Shown here: one piece after another, positions 33,830-47,500 of the stretch
Numbering within the stretch: position 1 is the first letter of the stretch
How the letters are laid out: each line of letters opens with the position of its first letter
Assembly: GCA_026874595.1 (NCBI GenBank)
Contig: CM049307.1
Span: 63,916,870-63,980,869 of the forward strand
Length of the DNA stretch: 64,000 nucleotides
Origin: Sipunculus nudus
Taxonomy: Eukaryota > Annelida > Sipuncula > Golfingiida > Sipunculidae
Direction: 5' to 3'
The notes under the pieces: model-generated
Database searches by the model: none
Seen by the model: the letters and a program-made list of their open reading frames with translations, nothing else
What the model was told of the DNA's origin: nothing
Position numbers and translations under genes: made by a program

Positions 33830-35366
33830 TTTCTCGCATACCACTGTTTAAAACCTTGTCATAGCCCTGCCTGTTGGAAATTTTGAGTCTGTTTACCATA
33901 ACAAGGCCGCGTGACCGGAGGTCCGATTAAGGGGCAACATGCGGTGTTTCAGCCAGCAGGAACATGTATTTCATTTTTTGAGCCAAGTCAGTGAGGGCAT
34001 TTCCTGACTGGCGTGAGTTGTGGCTCCGCCTAGCACACGACCCAAAGCACTGTGTTTATATTTACACCTGCGATCGCACCCGGTTCGGTGTTTTTAACAC
34101 TCGTTTACACGAGTAAGCAAACAGTTTCAATTGAATATTTTGGCAGGTACAAATTTATTTTAAATGGAAGAAACTACTTTTCGTGTTAACTCAACATGCT
34201 TTATATGTAATTTGGCCCCTTTAAGGGTCTGATGTAGCTGCCTTAAGCAAAGGAAAATTTGATCATTCATGATGGCTCAACAGCTGGTTCATTGCCTGCA
34301 CGGGTCTGATGAAAGACACAAAAAGACAATGAAAGACACAAAAAGCCAGTGAAAGACCATATTATGAGTATTAACATATTTCATTTGAATCCTGTTTTTA
34401 CTAGTAAGATGAAACAAGGCTAAACGTGAACATGTGCGTTGGGATATAAAAAAAGGGACACTGCTTCTGTGATAACATGCTTGACCATTAATTATTTGAA
34501 AAGTAGGCCTACTTGATTATTTTTCAAGCACGTGTGAAATGAACAATACAAGTACAGTACTAAACATTTCGAACCTGAGTACAAGCACCAATTCAAAAAC
34601 ATCATTCGGACTTACTTCTGAAATACTGGCATTGATGCACATAATATAAAAATGTTTGTAGGTGGTGCCACCAGTCTTGTGTATGAGAAAACCATCAAAG
34701 ATTTATGGACAATGTCCCCATGTCTGATGGACATGCAAAATTTCAGGCTGGTACGTCATGCCACCTACTCTTGAGCTATGTGCAAAGATGCACCAGTTAA
34801 CCCCAAAAACAACTGGTTTGTGTGACTCCATCTCTTTCATGAAAACAATGATAAGAGCTGCTCTCACTCACTATAACCTGGTTGCACTGAATTCATACTA
34901 TATTGAACTGTGTGTATACAAAGTTTTAAATAATGCAATTGTTGTCTTTTTTCACATTAACTGTATAGGAAACATTTAAGGCAATAATAAAAATTATAAT
35001 TCAGTGGTAAAATTTTTGTACTGACTGGAGAACCTGACTCTGCTTGGTGACAGACTTTGACTGAGGGAAATATATCGCCACCTGTTGGCCAAATCTGTTA
35101 CAAACATTACCAACAGATTGACAGGCAGGAGAGAAATAAGTTTAGTATTCATTTATATATGTTACTCTTTTTTAATGTAAGTTAAAATTTTGTTGAAACA
35201 ATTAAAATATTCATGAATATCAAAGAATTAAGTTGATTTTCAGTGTTTTTGTCAATTTTTGGTAGTTTTCTGTGAATAGTCAGACTGTGGGTAAAACCTA
35301 TTTTACCCAACCTGGGTGTAACCCGGGTGGTGGGTAAAACCTGCAAACCCTGTTTCCTTGAGATAC
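33830..35366. other. Intergenic sequence with an inverted family-1 fragment
   Basis: No gene. About 34655-34790 is a minus-strand scrap of family 1 (GTGGTGCCACC with ATACAAGAC-type flank, here as GTCTTGTGTATGAG). A short GAAAGACACAAAAAG duplication lies at 34310-34350. Near 35290-35345 a phrase with ACCTATTTTACCCAACCTGG recurs in similar form near 52255 in intron 4. Confidence 0.45.
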
Positions 35367-38300
35367 TTTTAAGCCGACCTTTGAGCATATGCGATGGTGT
35401 GGCGTGGTCTGTTGTCTGTACATTAACCCATACTCTTTCAAAATCAGTAGGGGCTAGCATCACCAAATTTTATACAAAAAAATCAGTCATTTAAAAAAAC
35501 CATCTGATTTTGGTTTTTTTTTTTTTGCTATATGAAAAAAGCTTAAAACTCTTTAAAAATCTTCTTCTCCAAAACTGTTGTCACCAGAGGACTGTGACGA
35601 TATGTATTTAGGGATAGGGAGAATGACCAGATGTTAGTTTTGCAAGTTTTTTTAATTTTATGAAATATCATGTTTAGCCACTAGCATAAGAAACCCAGTA
35701 AGGAAGAACCTGTGGTTCATTTAAGGTAAATATCAAAGCAGTTTAGCACTCAGTATACGCCACCTGCATCCTTTGATGTTCATTTCTATTTAGCATGGAC
35801 TTGTGAGAACCAATCTTGTATAACCGGCTTCAGAGGAACTGTGTTTGATAGGTGATGTCTTGTCAGCATATTTTTCTTAGGATTGTTTTCCCACGAAACC
35901 TTCTTGGGGGCGTGTCTATGTTAGGTTGATGTGTGTTGACAACAGTCAACAGACATCATCGATGGAAGTGCTGATTTGCGGAGAAGTAAAGTAAGAGTTA
36001 TGACATCAGGAGTCTCATATAAGGCTTGAATCCCAGCTATCTTGAGAAAAGCTGGAGTCCTTTGTGAGAGTAGGGTCACTTGAGCTTGCTTGAGCAGTCC
36101 AGTTGGCTGGTCTGATATCTTCTGTGTGTCCAAATGGGTGATTTCTTCAGTGGTTATTGACAATCTATGTCTGAGGGAGGCCACCTTGTTGATACTTGAT
36201 CTGTTAAGTACATCAGAGACAGTGATGTTGTTTGCTGAAGGACAGGCATGCTTGTGATGGTGCGTGCTCCCAGGAAAAGGCAAGTTGACTCTTTCTTGAG
36301 GCGAAACAGTGATGGTGCTGAATTTCGCTAGAGACTGCGTTTGTTCAGTATCCGGTAACTGGAGGGCTACAGTAGACTGCAGTTGAGAAAGCCATTGATC
36401 AGGGTTCCACAGGAACATTTGGTGTGTAAATATTGTTTGCAACTGTGTCTGTGTTTGGAGGATTAGTGTCATGAGGGTACATGTAATTGGACTCTGTGAA
36501 CTATCATGATTATTGTGTCATTTGTGCTGATGACACCCCCCCCCCCAAGAGATCTGTAAGTAACCCATTTATTTGTTGTTTTTCTTTTGTTATCTTATAA
36601 TGTCTTAATAAATTAGAGTTTTTCTTTGTTAATGTCTGGTCTGCCTGATTTTTTGAAGGATCTGAAAGTTCACATCCCAAGTGGTGTGACAACTGTCCAG
36701 CCAAATTGTTCAATATTTCACAGAAAATTAGAAATAGTCTTTAAAGCAACCTCACTTAAGTTTGTTGGAACGATTCTAGTTTGGTGAATTTTAGCCGAGT
36801 TACAGGAAGCTGAACTTTGGCCGAAAAAGAATCCTAAAATTACAGTAACAGAAAGGCTGGAGCTATCATCACCATATTTAATAAAAAAAGTTTAGTCACA
36901 TAACTCATATTGGAAATTGAGGTATTAGTGGTGCCACCTGCATCAACCTTTTTCGTACAGGGGTCAGTGGTCATCAGTACATTAATCCATAATATCTCAG
37001 GAATAGCAGGAGCTAGCATCCCCAAAATTTATGCAAAAATTGTACATATCAAATGATGTGGTATTGAGCTTTTTTTGGCGCCATCTGCATTTACTTACAT
37101 TTTAAGGGGAAAAAACAAAAAATCTTTAAAAAATCTTCTTTTCTGAAATCATTCAGCCAAATTGATCAACATTTCACAGAAATGATCCCAGGGACAAGCT
37201 CTCTCAAGTGTTTTCATATGGTTTGGGTATGATGAATTTTGCCCGAGTTACAGGTTTTTGAACTTAGTCATTTTGCCAAGTAAGCATACTGACATAACAG
37301 TCTAAAAAAAGACAGGAGGTAGCATAACCAAGTTTTGTACAATTGTTGATCACATGACTCATATTTGAAATTGCAATTTTTGTGGCGCCACCTACATCAA
37401 GTTGCTGGTCATCAACCTGTTTTGAAAGGGCAAAAACCTCACAATTTTAGCCTCTTTCAGCTTAAAATGTTTTTTTTATGAAATTGACAAGTTGAATCAT
37501 TGAATTTTTCACAAGAATTATCCTAGGGTAGGGTTCTTTCAGTTGTATAAGAATATCATGGGTTTATTGATTTATGGTAGAGTCATAAAGCTGAAGTTGG
37601 TCTTGTGGCCATAAGTAAGCCTATCCAAACTGAGGGCTGCAATAGCCTTCTTCTGCTAAACTGTTGTTTCAACTTCTGTATCATTGCACAAAAATGATAC
37701 ATTACTAAGGAGGCCTTTGTTCAAGACTTAAATGATTTTGGGCAGAGTTATTGGAACTTAAACAATGAAAGGACTGCATCTTTTATTATTCTTAACATTT
37801 TGGTAAAAAAAATCTTATGAATATGTCAGCTGGAAAAAAGTATTCTAGCCAAAGTCTTTCAGTATGTGTAAACAGATTTACCAACAGGTCAAGATTGTGT
37901 CTGTATCTGTATAAAAGCCTGTAAGACAGCCAACTATATCAGATTTGGCAACAGGCAAAAGGTCAGTCTGGATCTATTTATAGCTTTGGCAAACTACCAG
38001 CTGTATCAGATTAGGCAACAAGTTCACTCAGTTCACTCATTGTAGCCAGGTACAGGTCAAGAGTTCACTCAGTGCAGTAGCTGCAGCTAGCAGTTTGTTC
38101 CAGTACAATTGGGGCAACTGCCTGCCTCATCTGAGCTTGGTCATCCAAGTGCACCTGAGTCTTCCAAGTTTGATGTATTGGCCTGATATTTTGACCTGCC
38201 CATGCATCTTTTATGGCTTTAATGTACACAAACTGGTGTCGCCATCTACAGTGGTTTTTGCCTTGTGTTTGTCCCTGCTTATTTCTCAGGAGGGATTTGA

Positions 38301-38863
38301 TATATCAAGCTGAAAATGTGCATATCTCTACGTCTCGGATAGCTTCGCCATATACAAGACTGGTGGCACCACCTACAAAATGTTTGCAGTGTATATCCCT
38401 GCGTATTTCTTATGAGATATTTGACATATCAGCTAGAAATTGGGCATATTTATACAGCTCTTAATGCTTTGTCATATACAAGACTTGTTGCGCTGCCTAC
38501 AGTTGTTTTGGGTTTCATACATCTGTGCATAAAGCTCAAGAGTGGTTTGAACTATCTGCCTGGAATTTTTACATGTCCATACATCTTCAATGACTTTCTC
38601 ATAGTCAAGACGGGTGGTGGCACCTCTAATCATTTTCTGTTGTGTACATCCATGCCAGTATTTAAGGAGTGACATTTGTGTAATTGGTACTTGAACTTGA
38701 GTTTAAAATGTTGTATTACTTGCATTGTACATGTGCATGTCACACAAGTTATTGAAAACTAATCAAGTACTTTTCAAATATTGGTCATACATGTTATCAT
38801 GGAAGCATTATACCTGATGCATATCCCATTGCACAGGTTGCATTAGGCCTGTAGGCCTTGTTT
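35367..38863 (+). mobile_element. Family-1 element, copy C (both ends, interrupted)
   Basis: The 5' end (GAGCATATGCGATGGTGTGG) and the 3' end (GCACAGGTTGCATTAGGCCT, hairpin AGGCCTGTAGGCCT at 38845-38858, then TTGTTT) are both present. A separate insertion splits the body at 35579-36691. Palindrome variants (GTGGTGCCACC, GTGGCGCCACC, GTGGCACCACC) recur near 36930, 37382 and 38363. No coding potential. Confidence 0.75.
35579..36691. mobile_element. 1.1-kb DNA transposon inserted in family-1 copy C
   Basis: The host phrase (CTCC-AAACTGT-CCAGCCAAATTG in other copies) is interrupted after AACTGT at 35578. The insert begins TGTCACCAGAGG and ends TGGTGTGACA, then ACTGT is repeated (35574-35578 and 36692-36696) before the host resumes. 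So it has short inverted tips and a 5-bp duplication. A C homopolymer lies at 36535-36547. A 183-codon minus-strand frame (35921-36472) has no recognised motif and is not called as a gene. Superfamily unknown. Confidence 0.65.
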
Positions 38864-38996
38864 AATGTCTTCATCCAATGCATTTAACATCACAACAAGC
38901 TGTGTTTCATAATTGTATATGACAACCCATTTAAACAAATAACTGTTCCAAAAAAGACCTCAGATGTCCTAAATGTCCACTATAAACAGATTTCTA

Positions 38997-39880
38997 TTTT
39001 TAGCGAACCTGTGAGCTTATGCAATGGTGTGGCATCGTCCATTGTTGCGTTATGCGTCGTCTGTAAGTTAACCATAGCAAACTAAAAAAGGGCAGGAGCT
39101 AGCATTACCAAATTTTTTGCAAATAATCAGTCATCTAAAAACTATCAGATTTTGTTTATTTTTTTTTTCTAACTGCATTTTCTCAGATTTTATAGGGAAA
39201 AGGCTAAAAAAGTTTTAAAAATCTTCCTCTTCGAAACTGTCCAGCCAAAATGTCCCATATTTCACAGAAATGATCCCTGGAACAATCTTTCTCAAGTTAG
39301 TTCGAATGGTTCCAGTTGGGAGATTTTTGGCTGAGTTACAGGAGGTTTAACTTAGTCATCTGTCCAAAAAAGCACACTAAAATTTCAGTCTCAGAATTGG
39401 CTAGAGCTATCATCACTAAATTTTATGCCAATGTTTGTCACATGTCATATCTGAAATTGAGGTATTAGTGGCACCACCTACATTGATCTGTTTTTTACAA
39501 GCGAAAATGTAATTTTAGACTCTTCTGGAGTATACATTGTTTTATGATGAAACTGTTAAGCTGATTAGTTTAAACTTTACAAGAATTATTTTATGGTAGG
39601 GTTCTGCCAGTTTTATAGGAATAGATTGGTTAAATGATGCTTTAAAAAAGTAGTGTAGCCAATTGAAAAAGGCTTTCTGTGTTTGAAAACACATTTGACA
39701 ACATGCTGAGTTTCAGCAGCCAAGTCAAGAGGTCACTCAGTACAACCAGATGGGGTCCAGACATCACTGTGGCAACTGACCTGGCTCTGTCTGGTGTTTA
39801 GAAAATGTGTCTAGACGTCTAGACATTGCGTCTAGATCCAGAATTGCCAGATTAGAACTGTTGGAACTATATCTTTTTTA
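38997..39880 (+). mobile_element. Family-1 element, copy D (5' part)
   Basis: Starts TTTTTAGCGAACCTGTGAGC, TTATGCAATGGTGTGGC. The body follows family 1 with a GTGGCACCACC palindrome variant near 39470, and fades out near 39880 without a 3' hairpin. Confidence 0.7.
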
Positions 39881-39905
39881 ACTGTTTGAAAATACTTGGT
39901 TTGCA

Positions 39906-40392
39906 TTTTTAGCAAATCTGTGAGCTTATGCAATGGTGTGGCGTCGTCCGTCTTCCATTGTCAGTAGTGTGTCACAGCTATCTAAAAAAGGGCAGGAGCT
40001 AGCATTTTTGCAAAAAATTTGTCATCTAAAAAATTCTATTGGATTTTGCTTATTCCTTGGCTAACTGCATTTTCTTAGAATTTATAGACCTGTAAGAAGC
40101 TAAAAAACATTAAAATGTTCTCCAAAACCATACTGCCAAATTGTACATTCATCTGTCCCAGTAATCCTCCCTGGCAAAAAAAAACATATCCAAAAAATCC
40201 GGACTGATCCATCTTAGTTTTAAAATGTCCTAGTCTGAAACTTGCAGGTCCAAAATTTCCATTTTTCTGAAATCATAATTACCAAGGAAGATATGCAGGA
40301 CATAACAGGATCAATATTAAATTTTAAAAATAAACCTCCATTCATACTCCCAAACTTTGCACAGGTTCGCATAAGGTCTATAGGCCTTGTTT
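39906..40392 (+). mobile_element. Family-1 element, copy E (short, both ends)
   Basis: Only about 490 bp separate the 5' end (TTTTTAGCAAATCTGTGAGC) from the 3' end (GCACAGGTTCGCATAAGG, hairpin TAGGCC-type, CTTGTTTT). It is a miniature version with the tandem-repeat body deleted, showing that the two termini define the element. Confidence 0.7.
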
Positions 40393-41383
40393 TTGTATAA
40401 AATAGAAAAATTATGAAATTGAAACCTCATGTAGATTTGAGTCAAAGGAATAAGCAGTCTCCTTGAATATGTATAAGTTGGTTGAATGTCCAACACATAT
40501 CCAGTAACTTGTGCAACATCACTATCTTTAATTTTAAAAATAGAATGTAACAGGTGATAGAGATATGGTCTGTAATCATATAATGTCTTTTCATGTCTTT
40601 CATTGTCTTACAGTGTCCATTTGTGTCTTTTATCGTCTTTTCATTTCTTTTATCAAAATATACTACATGCCCACATATTGAGTTACAAACTGCTTTGAAT
40701 CACATCTTTTAAGATCAAAATGGCGGAGTTCTGGGTAGACTAGTCTCACAGGGCAGAATTTGGCCAGCTTTAAGTCACACATTTTGGAGGTGGTGTAGTA
40801 GTTTCTGGAATAGCAACATGATAGCGCTAGGGTTAGGAGGACATTTAAAAATTTAGCACTATAAAGTAAGTATCTTATTTAGAACCCAACTGCAACATAT
40901 TAGCAACAAAAAGTAATTTTCACTTCAGTTGTTGCAAAGTTTGGTCCAAGAAGACATGCTTAGGTGTACCTCTCACTGCAGCTGTGACATATGCTTGCAG
41001 TAAGAAGGATTTTGCAGTGATATGACTTGCTCACAATCCCTGTATTTATCTGGGGATATAAAAATTTATAAATTGAGTATTCATGCATATTAGTTTACTA
41101 TAATAAGTCTGAATATGCAGAACTACAAGACATAATTAAGAAAAAGCATCAGAAATGGGGTCTGCAAACCCTGTGCTGAAGATAGTGTCCACAGTAGGTG
41201 TCCTGGAATGTTAATTAAACCTGTTTTATTTCTGATAACTTTTTAATTGAAATAATTGAAAATGCCCCTGGACATTGTGGAATTGCTGCCCTTGACTGTA
41301 AACACAATGCACAACAACCATGGCCCCCATTATTTATGTATATAAATATTACATGCTTGTCATTTTTATCTTGTTGATTTCAG
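40393..41383. other. Upstream region of the P450 gene
   Basis: AT-rich, no repeat boundary recognised beyond a short GTCTTTC-type duplication near 40580-40660. A good splice acceptor (TTGTTGATTTCAG, ending at 41383) lies 16 bases before the P450 start codon, so a non-coding first exon and the promoter are probably further upstream. Neither could be placed. Confidence 0.4.
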
Positions 41384-41399
41384 ACACAGAGCAGTCACC

Positions 41400-41540
41400 A
41401 TGTCTGTGCTGGTGGACCTGTACCAGCAGTTAAATACCAGTGTCACCTGGTCATCACTACTGTTTTATGGATTCCTGCTGTATGCTACTTACGTTGTATA
41501 CAGTTTTGGAATTAAACCATTCCTGTCTCCTCTGAGAAAG
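41400..41540 (+). CDS. P450 exon 1 (membrane anchor)
   Basis: Codes for residues 1-47, MSVLVDLYQQ onward, with a hydrophobic segment at about 17-37 and the basic end PLRK. Ends AAG|GTGAGT, phase 0. Confidence 0.88.
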
Positions 41541-44500
41541 GTGAGTCATTCCTAAAATAATACAGTAATTATCAGTCCTAAACCTGCAGAGCTTAAAATG
41601 TTTATAACCAGGTTTTATTTTTTAATAGACCTTTTCCATGAGCATGCACACTTTGGTCTTTAAGCATGGTTTTAGTCTGCAGGGTTCTGACCTCCACATA
41701 TAAACAAACAGGCTAGATGATGATATCTAGTATTCAGGTGTCAAATATTAATAAATACCAGGTAGAATGCAACTATATTATAGCTATATAGCTACATATG
41801 TTTGTAATATGACAAAAAATAAAGGAATTAAATTCATTATTTTGTTGATGTATGTGGCCTTGGTCAGAAAATGGTCAGGACTTGTAATGTAAGCAGGCAT
41901 ATATAAGCCATGGATACGAAGATCTGGTTACAAATGCTTATGTCAGCACAATAGTGAGGTGTATTCTGCAGTTGTCTGCAGTCCAGAAATGGGTCTGTGC
42001 TTGTGTCTGTACAGCTAAGAGACAATATTCCTGAGTGAAGAACGTTGGTGTTTGAGGACGGCCATATGGATACCTCTGTAACAGACTTCCTAGTGGATAT
42101 TGCAATTCCCAATGGACTGCTAATCCGTGGAATGTGTGTCTATCATAAGTACATCCAGTTACAGGCCAGGGTGATGCAGGCCAAACTATAGTGACACCGA
42201 ATATTGTCCTGCAAGGGCATATTCTTGCTGGATGAATCCAGGTTATATCAGCTGTGAGAGAGATTTCATCAGTAATACTACAGTGGAGGCTGTGGGCCTA
42301 TCTGTCAGTGCTTTCTGGACTTTGCCTTGAGGGGCAAGTGCCTGCTTCAGTGAGGAATTGTGTTGATTTGTAGCGTTCGGTGCCAGTGAATCCCTGTGTA
42401 TGTAAACGGTGAGGGCAGATTGAGCTTAAAACTAACCTTCCGATTTCATGTGTGCACATTGATCATGTGATCTGGAGAAATGTAAACAAGTGACTTTCAG
42501 GTGTGATGGACCAAAGGAGTAAACAGGACCAAGTGATTGTGTTTGATCATGTGGAATATTAATATATATATATATGCCTCTCCAGAGAAATGTAAATGTA
42601 TTTTCATTTATCTCATTTTTTTCACTCATGTCTTTTTCATCTTGTTGAGTGTATGTGTGAGTTTCAGCCAGGTGGTTAACTGTTTTTAAGAACCTTGACG
42701 TCCGTTTCTACAGGGGGGGGGGGGGGTTTACAATGTCACTTTCTGGAACTGCAGCATCTATGTGGTGATTTACTTCTTCCACATTCAGCAAGATTTTGAT
42801 TAACAACTGAGTCACAACTGGAGATAGCTTGGCAGTATCTGGCAGGGACACGGAAGTGGGCTGTTTGGTTGAATGCCAGGGTTTGGTCAGGGTAGCAGAC
42901 CAAACAGTCATTAAGTCAGGGCTTTTTAATGGGCTTTTGAAAGTTCGGTGAATTTTGGCCGAGTTACAGGAAGTTGAACTTAGTCATCTGTCTAAAAAGC
43001 ATACTACAATGACAGTCTCAGAAACGGCCAGAGCTATCATCACCAAATTTTATGCCAGTGTTGGTCACATGAGTCATATATGAAATTCAGGTATTGGTGG
43101 CACCACCTGCATTGACCTTTTTTGTACGGGGGTCATTGGTCATCTGTACATTAACCCATAATTTCTTAGGAATGGCGGGAGCTACCATCCCCAGATTTAA
43201 TGCAGTAATCTGTCACATATCAAATGTGGGATTCAGCTTATTTTTTTAGCTCAGCTGACTTTACGAATCTGAAATTGGGCATACAGTTAGATGTACCTAA
43301 GATCTCCTACCATGCCGAAAACGGGGTCAATAGGACTTTGTTCCTTCGAGATATTAAGGAAAAACCTCAATTTTTTATTAGAAATCTATTTTCACACTTC
43401 AGGACTGCTTTATATCAAAACCACTCATCTGGTTTTCTTCATATTTACCTTAAATATTCCTCTATATAGTTTCTATGTACATGCCAGATATTAAATCAGT
43501 ATTATATAATTTAAAAAAATTATGGGCCCAAACATAATGGACTTTGTAAAAAAATCAGGAAGATATTTGGTCACTTAAGACCAAAAGTGTTAAAGGTAAG
43601 GACTTTTTTCCAGTAATACAACTTTAATTAATCAAAATTAAATTGTATACCAAAAATTAGAACAAAATCTGGTAAATTTTTTTAAATATTGGCAAAAATA
43701 TAAAATTGGTACCTTAAATTTTGCCCAACTTTGGCCACAGCATGTTTTTTTCCTGTAAGTACTGTGGATTTAATTTTCACAGCATGTATACATAAGGATT
43801 TAATCTGTTAAAATCTGAAATTTGAAAATAAAATCTGCAAAATTAGGCTAGTTATTTAATTTTTTTGGAGGCTCTTGTTGTATTCCCTTACACTGTCAAG
43901 CAGTCCACTTTGATGACTGTAGGTCATTCAGTGCACATCTCTATGCTCCCCAGGCTGTTGGCATAATTTTAGATGTCCCCAAAATCTCCTACCATACCAA
44001 AAATTTGTCATTAGGACTTCGTTTCTTCCAGATATTAAGGAAAAAAACTCTGTTTTCCATAAAAAAAGCCATTGTTACACTTCAAGGCTGCCTAATATCA
44101 AAACCACTGATCTGTTTTTGATTATATTTAGTATTCACTTTCTTTCATACATTTTCTACGAACATACCAAAAATTAGGTCAGTATTGGGTATTATTTTGA
44201 AGTTATAGGGCAAAACATAATGCAATTTTTTTAAAAATCAGGAAATATATTTACTCACCTAACATGAGAATTGCTGAACCTAGAGACTTTTTTCAGGAAT
44301 ATAACTTTATTTAATCAAGATTCAAGTGTTTAACCAAAATTAGATCTGAATTTTGCAAATTTTTCAAGTTATTAGCATAAATAAAAAATCAATACCTTCA
44401 ATTTTTGTCCAACTTTGGCACTGTTGATTTAATTTTCACAGCATATATACATAAGGATTTAATCTGTTAAAATCTGAAATTTCAAAGAAATTGATTGGAA

Positions 44501-47500
44501 AGAATAGCTTTTATTCATGTTTTCATACACCATGTCAAGTGTTGTTTACATCTAGCCCACCTAGTAGTACAGCCTTCACTTGCATTATGTAACCCACCCC
44601 AGGCAGCTTGCTTGGGTCAGCTTGGCCACTACCAGCAGGCTTCCCCTCTGCCCTGCACTCCCCCCCCCCCCCAGCAGGTGCATAAACTAGATGAATGTTA
44701 TTATTTTCTGTATTTGATTTATTCTTATTCTAGGCTATGCTACATTTTAGATTTTGTATTTTACCACCAGGGTTACAGTGATTAAAGTGTACATTTCATT
44801 GTGTCCACAAAGTGGTGTATTGCTATGAAAGTGTGGATGTTCATCAGATAAGTAATTCCTTACTTCAGAGGAGTAAAAACTTCACCAGGTGTGAAATTGA
44901 GTATTAATTCCAGTAATAAATTAAAACTGGGATAGTAATTAGCACAATGATATTGTTTGTCCATCATTCAACCAACAGTGTGTTTACTTTATTTGAAAAG
45001 ATGTTTTATTTTATCAAATTTACTGAATCTTTTATTTTATTTTGGTGAATAAAATTAAGCATGTACTGAAAATTCCAATGTGCAAAACTTTTTAATAGTG
45101 ATTCAAGGAATATTCTTGTAGATGCCATGTTGTGGCATTATTTTCTTTTAAATTCAGTTTAAACATTTATGATTTAAAAATAATAAAATATATGTGTATG
45201 CATAATATGACCCAATATGAGCTACACTCTGGATATATGATGATTGCAACTTTTGCAACAATTCTAATATTTTAACTTATAGTTTCAGTTTTTTACTCTG
45301 TATATATAATGATTGCAACTTTTGCAACAATTCTAATATTTTAACTTATATTTTCAGGTTTTTTTTATTAAAAATTTATAAAACCTGTAAATAAAAGAAT
45401 GATTCAGATATAAACTTCTTAATGGAAAAAGTGGATATGGTTAAAAAATAGGATTATATATAAACTTAAATGCATTTTTCCCTTGAAAGTGAAATAAAGG
45501 TATTAGTCCATTCTGTCAACTTGCCTGTCCATCTGTAAATTTTCATATGCATCACAGTATCTCAAAACTTTTACTGTTTTTCTTCATGACAGTCTTGTCA
45601 GAGTATTAATTGCAATCATATATTTAGAACTTTACTGTAACCAAGTAGGAGGGCCCCTTTCCTCTTAGCTATTCATATTCTTATATAAATGAAAAACATT
45701 ACAATAGAATATTTGAACATCCACCTTCGTGCTGCCCTCACTTTTCCCTTCTCCGAACCCCATCCCAAAGTCAGCCTCAGTAAGCAAGAACAAGATGAAT
45801 CAGAAATATTCATACTTTAATATTTTGTATAACTATTCGTCCATAGGTACCTATGTACATGCCAAAAATTATGTCAGTATTGTGTAATATGTAGACATAG
45901 TGGGCATCACAATAATGTACCTTGTCAAGACTAAAGAGATATTGTGTCATACAGTCACAAATTCATGAATCACTTCATCAGCATAGTTAATCATAACATC
46001 ATATCTGTCAAATTGAAAGCTTGCAGACTACCATACACTTTAGATCCTTCAACAAATAGCCTTATCATCATTCTACTACTGCTTATTACTGCTGTCATTG
46101 CATTCATATTTGCTCAAATATATCACAATTTTCAACCCCTCCTAAATAAATAAAAAATAAACCACTATATTTGACTCTATTAATCCATCAGTCAGATAAT
46201 TTCATTTATCATTTACTCACATATTACATTAAATTCCTTTATAATAGCCCAACATGTCCATGATATTCATAAGCTTTATCGACTTGATATAGTATCACAG
46301 TGGAGAAACATTTATAGTCCAATCATGATCAGCTGAGCGCCGTGACCCATGGGTCCCTTGTTTTGCTATCTGTGTTTACTTAGATTTATAGGGAAAAAGG
46401 GAAAGGGGAAAAAGCTGAAAAGTCTTCTTCTTGTAAACGGTCCAGACAAATTGTTCAGTATTTTGGAGAAATGATCCCAGAGGCAAGCCCTCTCAAGCTT
46501 GTTCAAATGGTTTGCATTTGATGAATTTAAGTGGAGTTACATGAATTTGAACAGTCATTTGGCCAAGTAAGCATACTGACATAGTAATCTCAGAAATGAC
46601 AGAAGCTAGCATTACCAAGTATTGTGCAAATGTTGGTCACATAACTCATATTTGAAGTTGCTGATTTTGTAGTGCCACCTACATTGACTGGTTTTCTATG
46701 GGCAAAAACCTCATAATTTTAGCCTCTTTCAGCTTAAAATTTTTCATGATGAAACTGTCAAGTTGAATCGTTCAATTTTTCAAAAGAAAAATATCAGAAA
46801 AGCTTTTGTTGGTCTTATGGCCATTATTATATCTATTTCAAACTGAGGACTGCAAAACTGTTCTTCTACAAAATTATTGTTTCAATTATAACTTCTGTAA
46901 CATTGCACAAAAATTATTCTTAGGTGGCCTTAGTTCAAGTTTACTTGAATGATTTTTGGCAGAATTATTGGACCTTCAACAATGAAAGAATGCATCTTTT
47001 ATTATTCTGGATATTTTGATAAAAAGTTTATGAATATGTCAGCTTGAAAAAAAAAGCATTTTAGCCAAAGTCTTTCAGTATGTGTAAACATGACCTGTCT
47101 ATGTGTCTTTGATGGCTTTCTCGTTCAGGTGTTGCCTACTACAATGACTTTCGCACAGTGTATGTGCCTGCTTATTTCTACAGAGGAATTTAATATATCA
47201 GCCTGAAATTGGGCATATATATGCACATCAAATAGCTTTGTCATATACAAGACTGGTGGTGCCACTTACAATAATTTTTGCACAGTGAGTGTCCCTGCTT
47301 ATTTTCAGGAGAGGTTTGATATATCAGTCTGAAATTGGGCATATGTATATATCTCTGATAGCTTTGTTGTATACAAGACTGGTGGTGCCAGCTACAATCA
47401 TTTTTGTGTTGTGTGCACCCATGCCAGAATTTCAGCAGTGATGTTTGTGTAATTGTTTCTTATTCAAAATGTTAAGTACCTGCATTGTTCATATGCATGA

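Noticed and set aside
35921-36472. 183-codon minus-strand frame inside the 1.1-kb insertion
   Set aside because: No recognisable motif, low-complexity composition (many Q, T, S, L) and no splice or start context. Not supported as a gene.
44495-44785. 96-codon frame within P450 intron 1
   Set aside because: It spans a C homopolymer inside a family-2 repeat and has no motif.
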